DNA of 43,066 bases from Verrucomicrobiota bacterium (lineage in GTDB: Bacteria; Verrucomicrobiota; Verrucomicrobiia; CAIQCK01), in NCBI GenBank assembly GCA_016235595.1, contig JACRJX010000045.1, forward strand, positions 1-43,066, in the 5' to 3' direction. Position numbers and translations under genes: made by a program. Each line of letters begins with the position of its first letter. Positions within the stretch are counted from its first letter, which is position 1. The notes under the pieces are model-generated. The model saw nothing but the letters and a program-made list of their open reading frames with translations, was not told the origin of the DNA and ran no database searches. Positions 17,448 to 25,983 of this stretch are shown here, in pieces.

Positions 17448-18509
17448 ATGGTCTGTTTGCTACTGGCCGCCGCGCTCAACGTGTCGTTCACCGTCACGAA
17501 CGACACGGCGGTGTCGCGCCGCCACGCGCTGGTGGCGGCAGAACTGCCAGTGCCCGCGGGCGCGGCCAGCGACCCAAAGCAGGTGCGCATCGTCGGCTAC
17601 GACCAACTCTCTGTGGCCGCGCAGATCAGCGCAATCGCCAAATGGCCCGATGGTTCGCTGAAGAGCGTCCTCGCACTCTTCACCTGCGACCTCGATCCGA
17701 CTGAAACGAAGACGTGGTCACTCATCCCCGGCCGTTCAACGACGCGGCAGCGGGACGAAGCACACATGACCACTGAGGACGGTATCGTCATGTTGAACAC
17801 CGGCAAGATGTGTTATCGCGTCGGTGACCATCTCGGCGCGCTCACCCTCGATCCAGCCGCCGGCGAGTCGTTCGTGGTCGCGCCGCCCGAACGCGATGTC
17901 GTCGAGGAGAACGGGCCCGTGCGTGCCGTTATTCGACACGAGGGTTGGCTGACGCGCGGCAGTGAGAAACCATTTCGTTACACGCGGCACTACGCTGTGA
18001 TCGCAGGCCAGCCAGCCGTGCGCGTGACTACTCGCATTGAAACCGCCGCCAACTCCGACGGCGCGCAAATCAAGTGCGCATGGGTTCCCGTTCGACCAGC
18101 GGCACAGCATCGGAAGGCGATTGTGCTCGCCACCGCTGGCAGCACGAGCACGCTTGCGCCCGGTGACGCGCGCCGACTTGAGCAACCAGTCGTCGCCGAA
18201 GCGCGCCTCCTCTCCGACCGCCAGCACCCCGGCTGGCTCGACTTTCGCGGCGACGCCAGCGGAATGTTGTTCGCGGTGAAACTTTTCTGGCAGCGTGCGC
18301 CGAAAGCCCTTGAGATCAAACCCGACGGGACGGCCCGCTACGAGATCCACTCCGCTGCCGCCCCACCGCTGCGCCTGACGGCCGGCGCGCCCCTGACCGA
18401 TGAGTTCATCCTGGCGTTCCACGCCGATGGCGAAAGCTTCGACAACGCGCTCGTGGAGATGAACCAGCCGCTGAAGGCGGTCATCAAGCCGCCGGTTGCG
18501 AAGCCGTGA
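17448..18509 (+). CDS. Secreted RIFT-barrel protein (PcRGLX/YetA-like N-domain)
   Basis: A 353-residue protein. The N-terminal 80 residues, with SRRHALVAAELPVPAGA and then ISAIAKWPDGSLKSVLALF, match the RIFT-barrel domain found at the start of exo-rhamnogalacturonan lyases and YetA-like proteins, where a W-P-D-G-S motif is typical. Those enzymes are much longer and carry an alpha/alpha toroid after the barrel; that part is missing, so this protein is short for the family and the activity is uncertain. A stop codon 12 bases upstream fixes the start at 17448. The first 12 residues are hydrophobic and may be a short signal. Its 3' end overlaps the convergent pseudouridine synthase gene by 26 nt. 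Confidence 0.65.
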   Translation: MVCLLLAAALNVSFTVTNDTAVSRRHALVAAELPVPAGAASDPKQVRIVGYDQLSVAAQISAIAKWPDGSLKSVLALFTCDLDPTETKTWSLIPGRSTTRQRDEAHMTTEDGIVMLNTGKMCYRVGDHLGALTLDPAAGESFVVAPPERDVVEENGPVRAVIRHEGWLTRGSEKPFRYTRHYAVIAGQPAVRVTTRIETAANSDGAQIKCAWVPVRPAAQHRKAIVLATAGSTSTLAPGDARRLEQPVVAEARLLSDRQHPGWLDFRGDASGMLFAVKLFWQRAPKALEIKPDGTARYEIHSAAAPPLRLTAGAPLTDEFILAFHADGESFDNALVEMNQPLKAVIKPPVAKP

Positions 18510-19218
18510 TGTTCTTCCAGAACCGCGCCAAATCCTCCGGCAGCGGCACGAGCCATTCCACCGGTTCCGGCCGGCCATACGGCACCAAGAGCCGGCACGC
18601 ATGCAACGCCTGCCGCGGCAGCAGCAGTTTTTCCAACAACGCCGGCGTCACGCCCGTTTCGATGAACTTCAGGTAGAGCCGTTCATCGCCGCCGTAGATC
18701 TTGTCGCCAACCACCGGATGGCCGATGTGCGCAAGATGCACGCGAATCTGGTGCGCACGCCCCGTGTGCAACTGCAATCGCAACATCGTGAACTCTTTTG
18801 CCCGCTGCTCCACCCACCACTCTGTTTGTGCGTGCTGGCCATCCGCCTCAACGCCACGCTTGATCGCCACCTCACGACCACGCGCTAAAGCTATCGGAGC
18901 ATCGACCACCCCGTGCTCGCCATCCATGCACCCGTGGACAATGGCGAGGTATTCCTTGGTCACCTGTTTCTTCAGAAACGCGCGGTGAAGTTGCGCCGCC
19001 ATCGCCGCATCCTTCGCGATCAACATCAACCCGCTCGTCTCCCGGTCGAGCCGATTGACCATGAACGCCTCGTTGCGCCCGAAGTAGGCGCGCACGCGTC
19101 CCACCAGGCTGGAAAGAGGCCCGTTCTTCGAGGGATGGCAGACGAGGTCCGCCGGCTTGTTCACCACCAACAGCCGATCGTCCTCGAAGACCACGTCCAC
19201 TAAAGGCGATTCGCTCAC
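18484..19218 (-). CDS. RluA-family pseudouridine synthase
   Basis: A 244-residue enzyme read from GTG 19218 (VSESPLVDVVFEDDRLLVVNKPADL); the frame is open further upstream but has no family similarity there. The catalytic motif is NRLDRETSG with Asp58, where most RluA members have H-R-L-D. The later HTGRAHQIRVHLAHIGHPVVGDKIYG is diagnostic. There is no N-terminal S4 domain, so it resembles RluA/TruC-type enzymes, which modify rRNA or tRNA uridines in the cytoplasm. The target is not predictable. It overlaps the convergent RIFT-barrel gene by 26 nt and is divergent from the secreted-hydrolase cluster. Confidence 0.88.
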   Translation of the reverse strand: MSESPLVDVVFEDDRLLVVNKPADLVCHPSKNGPLSSLVGRVRAYFGRNEAFMVNRLDRETSGLMLIAKDAAMAAQLHRAFLKKQVTKEYLAIVHGCMDGEHGVVDAPIALARGREVAIKRGVEADGQHAQTEWWVEQRAKEFTMLRLQLHTGRAHQIRVHLAHIGHPVVGDKIYGGDERLYLKFIETGVTPALLEKLLLPRQALHACRLLVPYGRPEPVEWLVPLPEDLARFWKNITASQPAA

Positions 19219-19312
19219 GCCGCCACAGTAGCCGACTCTGCATGTCCAGAAAAGCCATGCTCGCAAAAACTTTGTCAACCCTCTACCATCCGCCGCAAAG
19301 GTAGAGACATTC

Positions 19313-20707
19313 ATGAGACCCCACATGACTTTCCGCTCACTCATCCATTCCATCAGTCTCGCCGTGTTGCTTGTGGCTTTGTGCTCGCACGGTGCCACGC
19401 CCGCCACGGAGGGATTGCGTCTGGCCACGTTTGACGTGGACGCCACGCCGCCCGTTGGCTCGATGCTGGCCTACGATCCGGTCGTTCGCGTGGACGAACT
19501 AACGTTGCGATGCCGGGGCATCGTGCTGCTTGGCGCAGGCGAGCCGATTGTGCTGTGTGCCGTGGACTGGATTGGCATCGCCAATGAGTCGCAGGACGCC
19601 TTCCGCGAGGCATTCGCCAGGGCTGCCGGCACGACGCCCCAGCGCGTCGCCGTTCACACGGTGCACCAGCACGACGCGCCCGGCTGCGATTTCACGGCGG
19701 AACAACTGTTGAAGAAAGCGGGGGTGAAAGATCTTGGACGTGTCGAGAGCACCTTCACACGCAAAGTGCTCGCTCGCGCAGCAGAAGCGATACGAGCCGC
19801 CGTTGCCGAGGCAATGCCTGTGACCCACTGTGGCTGGGGCGACGCCGAAGTCAAGGAAGTGGCGTCGAACCGGCGTATTCCGGGACCCGATGGCCGCATC
19901 CGCGCCACACGCTACACCACATGCAAAGACCCGAAGATGCGCGCGGAGCCTGAGGGCGTCATCGATCCACGCGTGTCATTGCTGAGCTTCTGGAACAAAA
20001 AAATACCATTGGCAGTCCTGAGCTACTACGCCTGCCACCCTCAAAGCTACTACCGCATGGGCATTCCCAGTCCCGACTTCCCCGGCATCGCGCGTTTCTT
20101 CCGCCAGCAGGCCGTCCCAGAAGCGCTTCACATCCACTTCAACGGCGCTGGAGGCAATATTGGCGCGGGCAAATATAACGATGGCGCACGTGAGAACCGC
20201 GTCGCGCTCGCGTTGCGGCTGGCCGATGGCATGAAGCGTGCCTGGGACGCGACGCAAACCTTCCCTGTCAGCGCGGCCAACGTCCAGTGGCGCGTGGAGC
20301 CGGTCGCGTTGCCCGTGGCGGTCCATCTTGACGAGGCAAAGCTGCGCGCGGACGTGGCGAATCAGAAGAACCCCAAGGGTGCACTGGACGCTGCCGATCA
20401 CCTCGCGTGGCTGAGCCGTTGCAAAAGCGGCCACAAGATCAATATCGCGATGTTGGGAATCGCCGACGCGCGAGTCTTGCACATGCCGGGCGAGCTTTTC
20501 GTAGAGTATCAACTCGCTGCCAAGAAGATGCGACCCGACCTCCACGTGATGATGGCCGCCTATGGCGAATACGGTCCCGGCTACATCGCCACCGCGCGCG
20601 CCTACACGGAAGGCGGCTACGAAGCCAGCGCCCGTGCTTCCGATGTCGCTCCAGAAGTGGAGGGCGTATTGATGACGGCTGTGCGGAAACTACTGGAAGC
20701 CAAGTGA
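19313..20707 (+). CDS. Secreted neutral/alkaline ceramidase-like protein, paralog 1
   Basis: A 464-residue exported protein (signal up to about residue 28). It follows the neutral-ceramidase N-terminal domain plan: VHTVHQHDAPG with H118 and H120, a second histidine in SYYACHPQSYY, then PGELFVEY and GPGYIAT, matching the His, His, Glu and Tyr zinc ligands of the characterised enzymes. The nucleophile region, GDVS in ceramidases, reads GAGGNIGAG, so the catalytic serine is absent. It is the most divergent of four paralogs in this window. It starts a run of co-oriented secreted-protein genes and is 13 bp from the next gene. An ATG at 19325 is an alternative start. The substrate is unknown; ceramide is not assured. 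Confidence 0.75.
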   Translation: MRPHMTFRSLIHSISLAVLLVALCSHGATPATEGLRLATFDVDATPPVGSMLAYDPVVRVDELTLRCRGIVLLGAGEPIVLCAVDWIGIANESQDAFREAFARAAGTTPQRVAVHTVHQHDAPGCDFTAEQLLKKAGVKDLGRVESTFTRKVLARAAEAIRAAVAEAMPVTHCGWGDAEVKEVASNRRIPGPDGRIRATRYTTCKDPKMRAEPEGVIDPRVSLLSFWNKKIPLAVLSYYACHPQSYYRMGIPSPDFPGIARFFRQQAVPEALHIHFNGAGGNIGAGKYNDGARENRVALALRLADGMKRAWDATQTFPVSAANVQWRVEPVALPVAVHLDEAKLRADVANQKNPKGALDAADHLAWLSRCKSGHKINIAMLGIADARVLHMPGELFVEYQLAAKKMRPDLHVMMAAYGEYGPGYIATARAYTEGGYEASARASDVAPEVEGVLMTAVRKLLEAK

Positions 20708-20720
20708 TCTTCTGACGCCA

Positions 20721-22379
20721 GTGAATACAACCTTCGCCGCAATCGTTGCCAGTATCGTTTTCTGCGCCGTCAGCTATGCGCAAACACCACAACCGCTGAA
20801 CCCCGGCGATGCCCCGGTCGCAGTACCCACCTTCCACTGTCTCGGACTCTACTGGTCGCCGGCAGGCGGCGCGGCGGACAAGGCGGTCCAGATTCGTTAT
20901 CGGCGGCAAGGCACATCGGAATGGAACGAGGCTCTGCCGATGCGCTACAACCCGATCCCAAAGACCGACGAAGACCTCGCCGACTACCGCGGCAGCATCG
21001 TCCACCTCATACCCGCCACGACCTACGAAGTTCATCTGGCTCTGGCAGGAACACAAACGTCCACAAATCTCACCGCCACGACCTGGAGCGAAAAGGTTCC
21101 CATTGGCGAAACGATCCGTGTGGGTAACCGCGACACCCCGCTGGCAATCACAGAGTCAGGCACGCCGACAGCATGGCGCGTCTATGACGGGCGAGCTGCG
21201 ACGATTGACGTGCGTCACCGTCATGATTCCTGCATCACGGTCAACGCCTCCCACGTGATCCTTCGCGGCTTCACACTCAAAGGCGCTGGCGCTGCCAACA
21301 ACGTCAGCAGAAGACCTATCGGTGCCATTCGCATCGAGGGCGGTCACGACATCATCATCGAGGACTGCGACATTACCGACTGGGGCCGGCTCAATCCCAA
21401 GACCGGGTTCGGCTTCAACATGGATTCCGCCATCCTTTCATTCAGCGCCGAGTTGAAGCGCCTCATCGTTCAGCGATGCAAGCTGCATCATCCAACCTAC
21501 GATGGCAGCACATGGTCCGAACCGGTCTATCCCACGCACACGATGGGGCCGCAGTGCATCTCGCTCTTCAACACGGCCGGCAATCACGTCATCCGCTACA
21601 ACGAATGTTTCTCCGACCTCGACCACATGTATAACGACGTGATCGGTGGCGGCAGCAACGGCAGTTTCCGCGGTTCGCCGGGCCACGACTCCGACATCTA
21701 TGGCAACTTCATCAGTCACTGTTGGGACGACGGCTTGGAGGTGGAAGGCGGCAACCGCAACGTGCGCATCTGGGACAACTACATCACGCAGTGCATGAAT
21801 ATGATCGGCAACGCGGCCACTTCCATCGGCCCGCTTTACATCTGGCGCAATGTCGTTACCCATAGTCAGTCAAAGCCCGGCGCAGGCGGCATGCACTTCC
21901 TGAAGATGGGCTACGCCACCAGCGAAGACTGGATGACCGGCCACCAATACATCTTCCACAACACCCTCTTCCGTTCCGACGAGTGGTTGCCCGTCGGCGG
22001 CTTCGGCGGCAACCGCATCGTCAAGCACACCGTCTCGCGCAACAACATCCTCCATGTCCGCACCGCTGACGGCCGCAGCCACAGCGATGCGAAACAGAAC
22101 ACCGACAACGATTACGATTACGACCTCTACAACGGCCAAGTCCCCGCCGGCTGCGAAGCGCACGGCGTCCGTGGCGAACCAATCTACGTCCCCGGCGCCG
22201 GCTTCGATGCCACGACCAGGATCGGCCGTTTTCAACTCACGCCCAACAGTCCCGGCGCTGGCGCAGGCCAGCCGATTCCCAACTTCAGCGACGGCTACAC
22301 CGGCCAGGCTCCCGATATCGGCGCTCACCAGCACGGCGTGCCGCTGATCCAATACGGCGTTGGTGCGAAACAGCCATGA
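20721..22379 (+). CDS. Secreted right-handed beta-helix protein (polysaccharide lyase-like)
   Basis: A 552-residue exported protein read from GTG 20721, with signal peptide MNTTFAAIVASIVFCAVSYAQ. Residues about 40-135 look like a fibronectin-III-like domain (VQIRYRRQGTSEWNEA...IPATTYEVHLALAG). Residues about 170-480 form a parallel beta-helix: successive short strands with N, I/V and G turns, such as ITVNASHVILRGFTLKG, IIIEDCDITDWG, NHVIRYNECFSD and DIYGNFISHCWDDGLEVEGGN. Such helices occur in pectate lyases, alginate epimerases and related carbohydrate-active enzymes; no catalytic residues can be assigned with confidence. It is second in the hydrolase cluster. Confidence 0.78.
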   Translation: MNTTFAAIVASIVFCAVSYAQTPQPLNPGDAPVAVPTFHCLGLYWSPAGGAADKAVQIRYRRQGTSEWNEALPMRYNPIPKTDEDLADYRGSIVHLIPATTYEVHLALAGTQTSTNLTATTWSEKVPIGETIRVGNRDTPLAITESGTPTAWRVYDGRAATIDVRHRHDSCITVNASHVILRGFTLKGAGAANNVSRRPIGAIRIEGGHDIIIEDCDITDWGRLNPKTGFGFNMDSAILSFSAELKRLIVQRCKLHHPTYDGSTWSEPVYPTHTMGPQCISLFNTAGNHVIRYNECFSDLDHMYNDVIGGGSNGSFRGSPGHDSDIYGNFISHCWDDGLEVEGGNRNVRIWDNYITQCMNMIGNAATSIGPLYIWRNVVTHSQSKPGAGGMHFLKMGYATSEDWMTGHQYIFHNTLFRSDEWLPVGGFGGNRIVKHTVSRNNILHVRTADGRSHSDAKQNTDNDYDYDLYNGQVPAGCEAHGVRGEPIYVPGAGFDATTRIGRFQLTPNSPGAGAGQPIPNFSDGYTGQAPDIGAHQHGVPLIQYGVGAKQP

Positions 22380-22422
22380 ACAACTTCTGATTGCGTCACT
22401 GAAGCACCCAACCTTGACAGCA

Positions 22423-23781
22423 ATGAAACGACGCGCGTGGATCAAGACAACAGCCCTCTTCGGAGCCGGCTGGATGCTCGGCACCGACGGCAGCCGCACC
22501 GCACACGCTGAAGCCTCATCCGCAAGCGCGCAGTTCTCGACCCACGATCTGCTCGAACAATACGAGCGGCGTTTCGCCGAGGCGCGGTTGCGGATGCCGG
22601 ACCGAAACCCGGCCGTGCCGGCCGACCGCGACGCTATCGCTCGCGTTACCAAGGACTGCCTCGGCGTCCGCGACGAATGGATGCCGAAGATTCAAGCGGA
22701 GAAGGTGCGCGAGGCGGCCTTCGACGGCGGGCGCATCGAGATGCTGCGCGCCACATCATGGCCTGGCGTTACTGCGACGGCGTTGCTCTACGTGCCGGCC
22801 GACGCGGCAGACCGGCCGTTGCCGCTCGTGGTCCTGTGCTGCGGGCACGGCAAAGGCGGCAAGCTCACAGACGGCTATCAACGCATGGCGCGGCATATCA
22901 CGCAGCGCGGCGCGATGGTCCTGTGCCCCGACAACCTCGGCCAGGGCGAACGTGTCGCGATGGGCCATGGTGATTGCGTCAAGCCGTTCGCGTGCGGCAC
23001 AAGCGTCCAAGGGTTGATCGTCATGGAAACGCTCGGCTGGGTCGCTTGGGTGCTGAAGCAACCGCGCGTTGACCCGTGCCGCATTGCGGCCATCGGCAAC
23101 TCCGGCGGCGGCACGCTCACGGTGTTTCTGGCAGCGCTCTGTCCGGAGTTGGCCGTGCTTTCCTCCTCAGGCTATCCGAGCACGTTCGATTTTGTGGCGC
23201 GCAAGGAAAAGAAGCACTGCCACTGCAACATCCTGCCCGGCGTGGTGGGCCAGTTGGAAATGTGGCATCTACTGGGCAGCTTCGCGCCGCGCCCGCTGTT
23301 CATATTCCAAGGCGACGGCGATCCCCTCTTCCCGCCGGACCTGTTTTATCACACCGCCCGCAAAGTCCGGCATGCCTATCGCGCGCGCAACGCCGAGAAA
23401 GCATTCGAGGCCCGTGTCATGGCCGGCGGCCACTCGTGGGACGTTCCGCGCAACGTCGCCTTGGGTGATTTCCTCGCACGCCGGCTTGGACTGAAGCGAT
23501 CCGCGGGCCGCGCGGACGAAAAAGAACCACTTCTCTCTGAAAAAGACCGATGCGTGGATCCTTGGCCGGCCAACGCACTCACCACCGATCAGTTGGCTGA
23601 GCAACTGGCCGGCCGCCGCATTGACGACAGCGTGCATCTCTGGAACATCTTCCCGCCGACCGTGGCACGCGATTTCCCGCTGGAGGACATCGCTCAACGC
23701 GGCTCCACGCGCCAGATTCTCGCCCAATTCGAGGCGTTCCTGCGCCAGCCGGGCGCAAGGGACAAATCCAAGTCACGGTAA
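22423..23781 (+). CDS. Tat-exported alpha/beta hydrolase (acetyl-xylan-esterase-like)
   Basis: A 452-residue protein. The start at 22423 gives MKRRAWIKTTALFGAGWM, a twin-arginine signal. The alpha/beta hydrolase core is visible as LVVLCCGHGKGGK, DNLGQGER, the nucleophile elbow GNSGGG with Ser227, and FIFQGDGDPLFPPD, which should carry the acid; a histidine in AGGHSWDV completes a likely triad. It resembles the large-esterase group annotated as acetylxylan esterases or prolyl-oligopeptidase-like hydrolases. The upstream ATG at 22360 would overlap the beta-helix gene. The likely role is deacylation of a polysaccharide outside the cytoplasm. Confidence 0.82.
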   Translation: MKRRAWIKTTALFGAGWMLGTDGSRTAHAEASSASAQFSTHDLLEQYERRFAEARLRMPDRNPAVPADRDAIARVTKDCLGVRDEWMPKIQAEKVREAAFDGGRIEMLRATSWPGVTATALLYVPADAADRPLPLVVLCCGHGKGGKLTDGYQRMARHITQRGAMVLCPDNLGQGERVAMGHGDCVKPFACGTSVQGLIVMETLGWVAWVLKQPRVDPCRIAAIGNSGGGTLTVFLAALCPELAVLSSSGYPSTFDFVARKEKKHCHCNILPGVVGQLEMWHLLGSFAPRPLFIFQGDGDPLFPPDLFYHTARKVRHAYRARNAEKAFEARVMAGGHSWDVPRNVALGDFLARRLGLKRSAGRADEKEPLLSEKDRCVDPWPANALTTDQLAEQLAGRRIDDSVHLWNIFPPTVARDFPLEDIAQRGSTRQILAQFEAFLRQPGARDKSKSR

Positions 23782-23804
23782 CAAAGGAAACAGAAAAGGA
23801 CGCC

Positions 23805-24884
23805 ATGAAATACATTCTTCGCAACAACCTCATTTCGACCACCGCCGTTGTCCTAGCGGCTCTCTGCAGCCTCGCCGCTGATGGCGCAAGCACCGAAAAG
23901 CTACCGAAAGTGACAGTGTCCAATCTGCGACGCGTGTTCCACAACGGCGAGCACAACGCCTTCACTGATCTCGTCCGGTTCAAAGGCAGGTTCTACCTGA
24001 CGTTCCGCAGTTGCCCTGACGGCCACATGGTTCACCCGACATCCTCGATCATCATCCTCGCCAGCGACGACACGAAGGAATGGAAGCAGGTGCATCGCTT
24101 CAACGTCCCGCTGCGCGACACGCGCGACTCGCACTTCCTCATCTTCAAGGACAAGCTCTTTGCCTACACCGGCACGTGGTATAGCGGTCCCACGACGCTC
24201 GCGCGGGAGGACTACGACCTCAACAAACACCTCGGCTACGCCGCGTGGACCGACGACGGTGCGAAGTGGCACAGCCCGATCATGCTCGAAGGCACCTTCG
24301 GCCATTACGTCTGGCGGGTCGCCGCGTTTGGCGACAAGGCGTATTTGTGCGGCCGGCGAAACATCGGCTTCAACATCACCGCGCGCGGCGAAGGCAGGAA
24401 GGTCGAGTCGCTCATGCTGGAGAGCGACGACGGCCTCATCTGGCGCAAGCGTGCTGTGTTTCAAGAAATCGCCGGTGACGAGACGGCGTTCTTGTTCGAG
24501 TCAGACGGCAGCGTGCTCGGCGTGGGCCGTCGCGGGAGCGCCCCTGCACAACTGCTGCGCTCCAAGCCGCCCTACACAACATGGGACCGCAAAGACCTCG
24601 ACCGCTACGTTGGCGGCCCGTTGATAACGAAATGGGGCGATCGCTACGTCGTCGGCGGGCGTCACTCAACGAAGGCCGGCCCGAAGACATCGCTCTGCTG
24701 GCTGGTGGGCGACCAGTTGCACGAATTCGCCGAGTTCCCCAGCGGCGGCGACAATTCCTATCCCGGCTTCATCGAACTCGCCCCCAACCGCGCGCTGGTC
24801 TCCTACTACTCCAGCCACGAGAAAGACGCAGGAGGCAAGACGATCACAGCGATCTACATGGCGGAGTTGGTGCTGGAGAAATGA
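23805..24884 (+). CDS. Secreted sialidase-like beta-propeller protein
   Basis: A 359-residue exported protein with signal MKYILRNNLISTTAVVLAALCSLAADG. The mature part has repeated S/D-x-D-x-G-x-x-W elements (ASDDTKEWKQV, WTDDGAKWHSP, ESDDGLIWRKR), which are Asp-box-like signatures of six-bladed sialidase/exo-alpha-glycosidase propellers. FHNGEHNAFTDLVRFKGRFYLTFR resembles the opening blade of uncharacterised members. A good ribosome binding site (AAAAGGA) lies before the ATG. Sialidase activity is not shown by sequence alone; relatives act on many glycans. It starts 23 bp after the Tat esterase gene. Confidence 0.75.
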   Translation: MKYILRNNLISTTAVVLAALCSLAADGASTEKLPKVTVSNLRRVFHNGEHNAFTDLVRFKGRFYLTFRSCPDGHMVHPTSSIIILASDDTKEWKQVHRFNVPLRDTRDSHFLIFKDKLFAYTGTWYSGPTTLAREDYDLNKHLGYAAWTDDGAKWHSPIMLEGTFGHYVWRVAAFGDKAYLCGRRNIGFNITARGEGRKVESLMLESDDGLIWRKRAVFQEIAGDETAFLFESDGSVLGVGRRGSAPAQLLRSKPPYTTWDRKDLDRYVGGPLITKWGDRYVVGGRHSTKAGPKTSLCWLVGDQLHEFAEFPSGGDNSYPGFIELAPNRALVSYYSSHEKDAGGKTITAIYMAELVLEK

Positions 24885-24905
24885 GTCGTTGAAAGGAAAC
24901 CTCCC

Positions 24906-25982
24906 ATGACAGACTTGTCTCGTCGAGCGATGCTGAAGTTGGGAACCGCTGGGTTCGCGGGGTCGGCCCTGCCGGCGCTCGCTTCAGTGAACGAAACCAC
25001 CGGGAAGACGTGCGACGGTCTGTGCAACGCCGCCATCAACATCCGCGCCCATCAACTGCTAAGCCTCGTCTGCGTCCTCGGCGGCGCGAAATGCCCGTTG
25101 ATGGAGGCGAGCAAGGCGCGGGAGGTCTTGCAGCGGCTTGGCAGCGACCCAACGATCACGATCCGTCTGATGTCGAACGTGGACGATGTTCCGCATTACA
25201 CCAAGCTGGGGCCGGGAGTAGAAACCTCGCCGAACGCACAGGAGGTGCTGAACCGCAAGCGCGACCTGGACGTGTTCCAGCGGCTCGGTCTTGCGCCGGG
25301 CGACACGCGCCGTGCCCGCTACCTCTATGAGTTGCTGTTCAAGCGCATCGAGTCCCTGAAAGGCATCTGCGCCCACGACACGCCGGGATGGGAAGGCTGT
25401 CCGTTGGCGAAAGGCGGCGCGTATGAGCGCGTGCGCGCGAAGGGCTGGAAGGCGGTCGTCTATCTGCGGTCGGACCAGGAGCGCGAGCAGTATCGCCGCC
25501 GCAACGTCGAGCGCGTCGAGAAGGACAAGCGACTTTTCATCCGGCCGCATCATTTGATGTGCTTGTCTTGCTGGTATGCCGGCGGCAAGAGCAAGTCGCC
25601 CCGCGCAAACGATACGTTGTTTGAGATCTGGCAGCGCATCCGCCGGGAACCGGACGTGCCGATCACGCTCGTGGAGGGCACGTGCATGGCGTGCGATTGC
25701 TGCGACGGCTTCCATCCGTCCAACGGCCGCTGCGTCCATTCGTGCGGGCTGGTCCGCGACTATAAGAAAGACCTCGACGTGTTCCAGAAGCTCGGCCTGA
25801 TGCCGGGCGCGACGATGAAGGCTCGCGAGCTGTTCGCCCTGTTGTTCCAGCGCATCCCGTCCACGCGCGACATCTGCGCTTACGGCGACGGCATCGAGCG
25901 ATCCGAGGAATGGAAGATTTGCAGCGGCCCGGACGGCAATCCCGGCTATGTGGCGACGCGAAACACCGGCATCTTCAACTGA
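24906..25982 (+). CDS. Tat-exported protein with two DUF1284-like cysteine domains
   Basis: A 358-residue protein. The N-terminus MTDLSRRAMLKLGTAGFAGSALPALA is a twin-arginine signal. Two halves repeat each other. Repeat 1 (about 46-157) runs IRAHQLLSLVC ... DLDVFQRLGLAPG ... GICAH. Repeat 2 (about 212-325) runs IRPHHLMCLSC ... DLDVFQKLGLMPG ... DICAY. The R-P/A-H-H/Q-L opening and the spaced cysteines resemble DUF1284, a small family thought to bind a metal or iron-sulfur cluster. Repeat 2 keeps a cysteine cluster (TCMACDCC, plus C276 and C280) where repeat 1 has none. Tat export fits a cofactor loaded in the cytoplasm. Its role in the hydrolase cluster is unknown. Confidence 0.68.
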   Translation: MTDLSRRAMLKLGTAGFAGSALPALASVNETTGKTCDGLCNAAINIRAHQLLSLVCVLGGAKCPLMEASKAREVLQRLGSDPTITIRLMSNVDDVPHYTKLGPGVETSPNAQEVLNRKRDLDVFQRLGLAPGDTRRARYLYELLFKRIESLKGICAHDTPGWEGCPLAKGGAYERVRAKGWKAVVYLRSDQEREQYRRRNVERVEKDKRLFIRPHHLMCLSCWYAGGKSKSPRANDTLFEIWQRIRREPDVPITLVEGTCMACDCCDGFHPSNGRCVHSCGLVRDYKKDLDVFQKLGLMPGATMKARELFALLFQRIPSTRDICAYGDGIERSEEWKICSGPDGNPGYVATRNTGIFN

Positions 25983-25983
25983 C

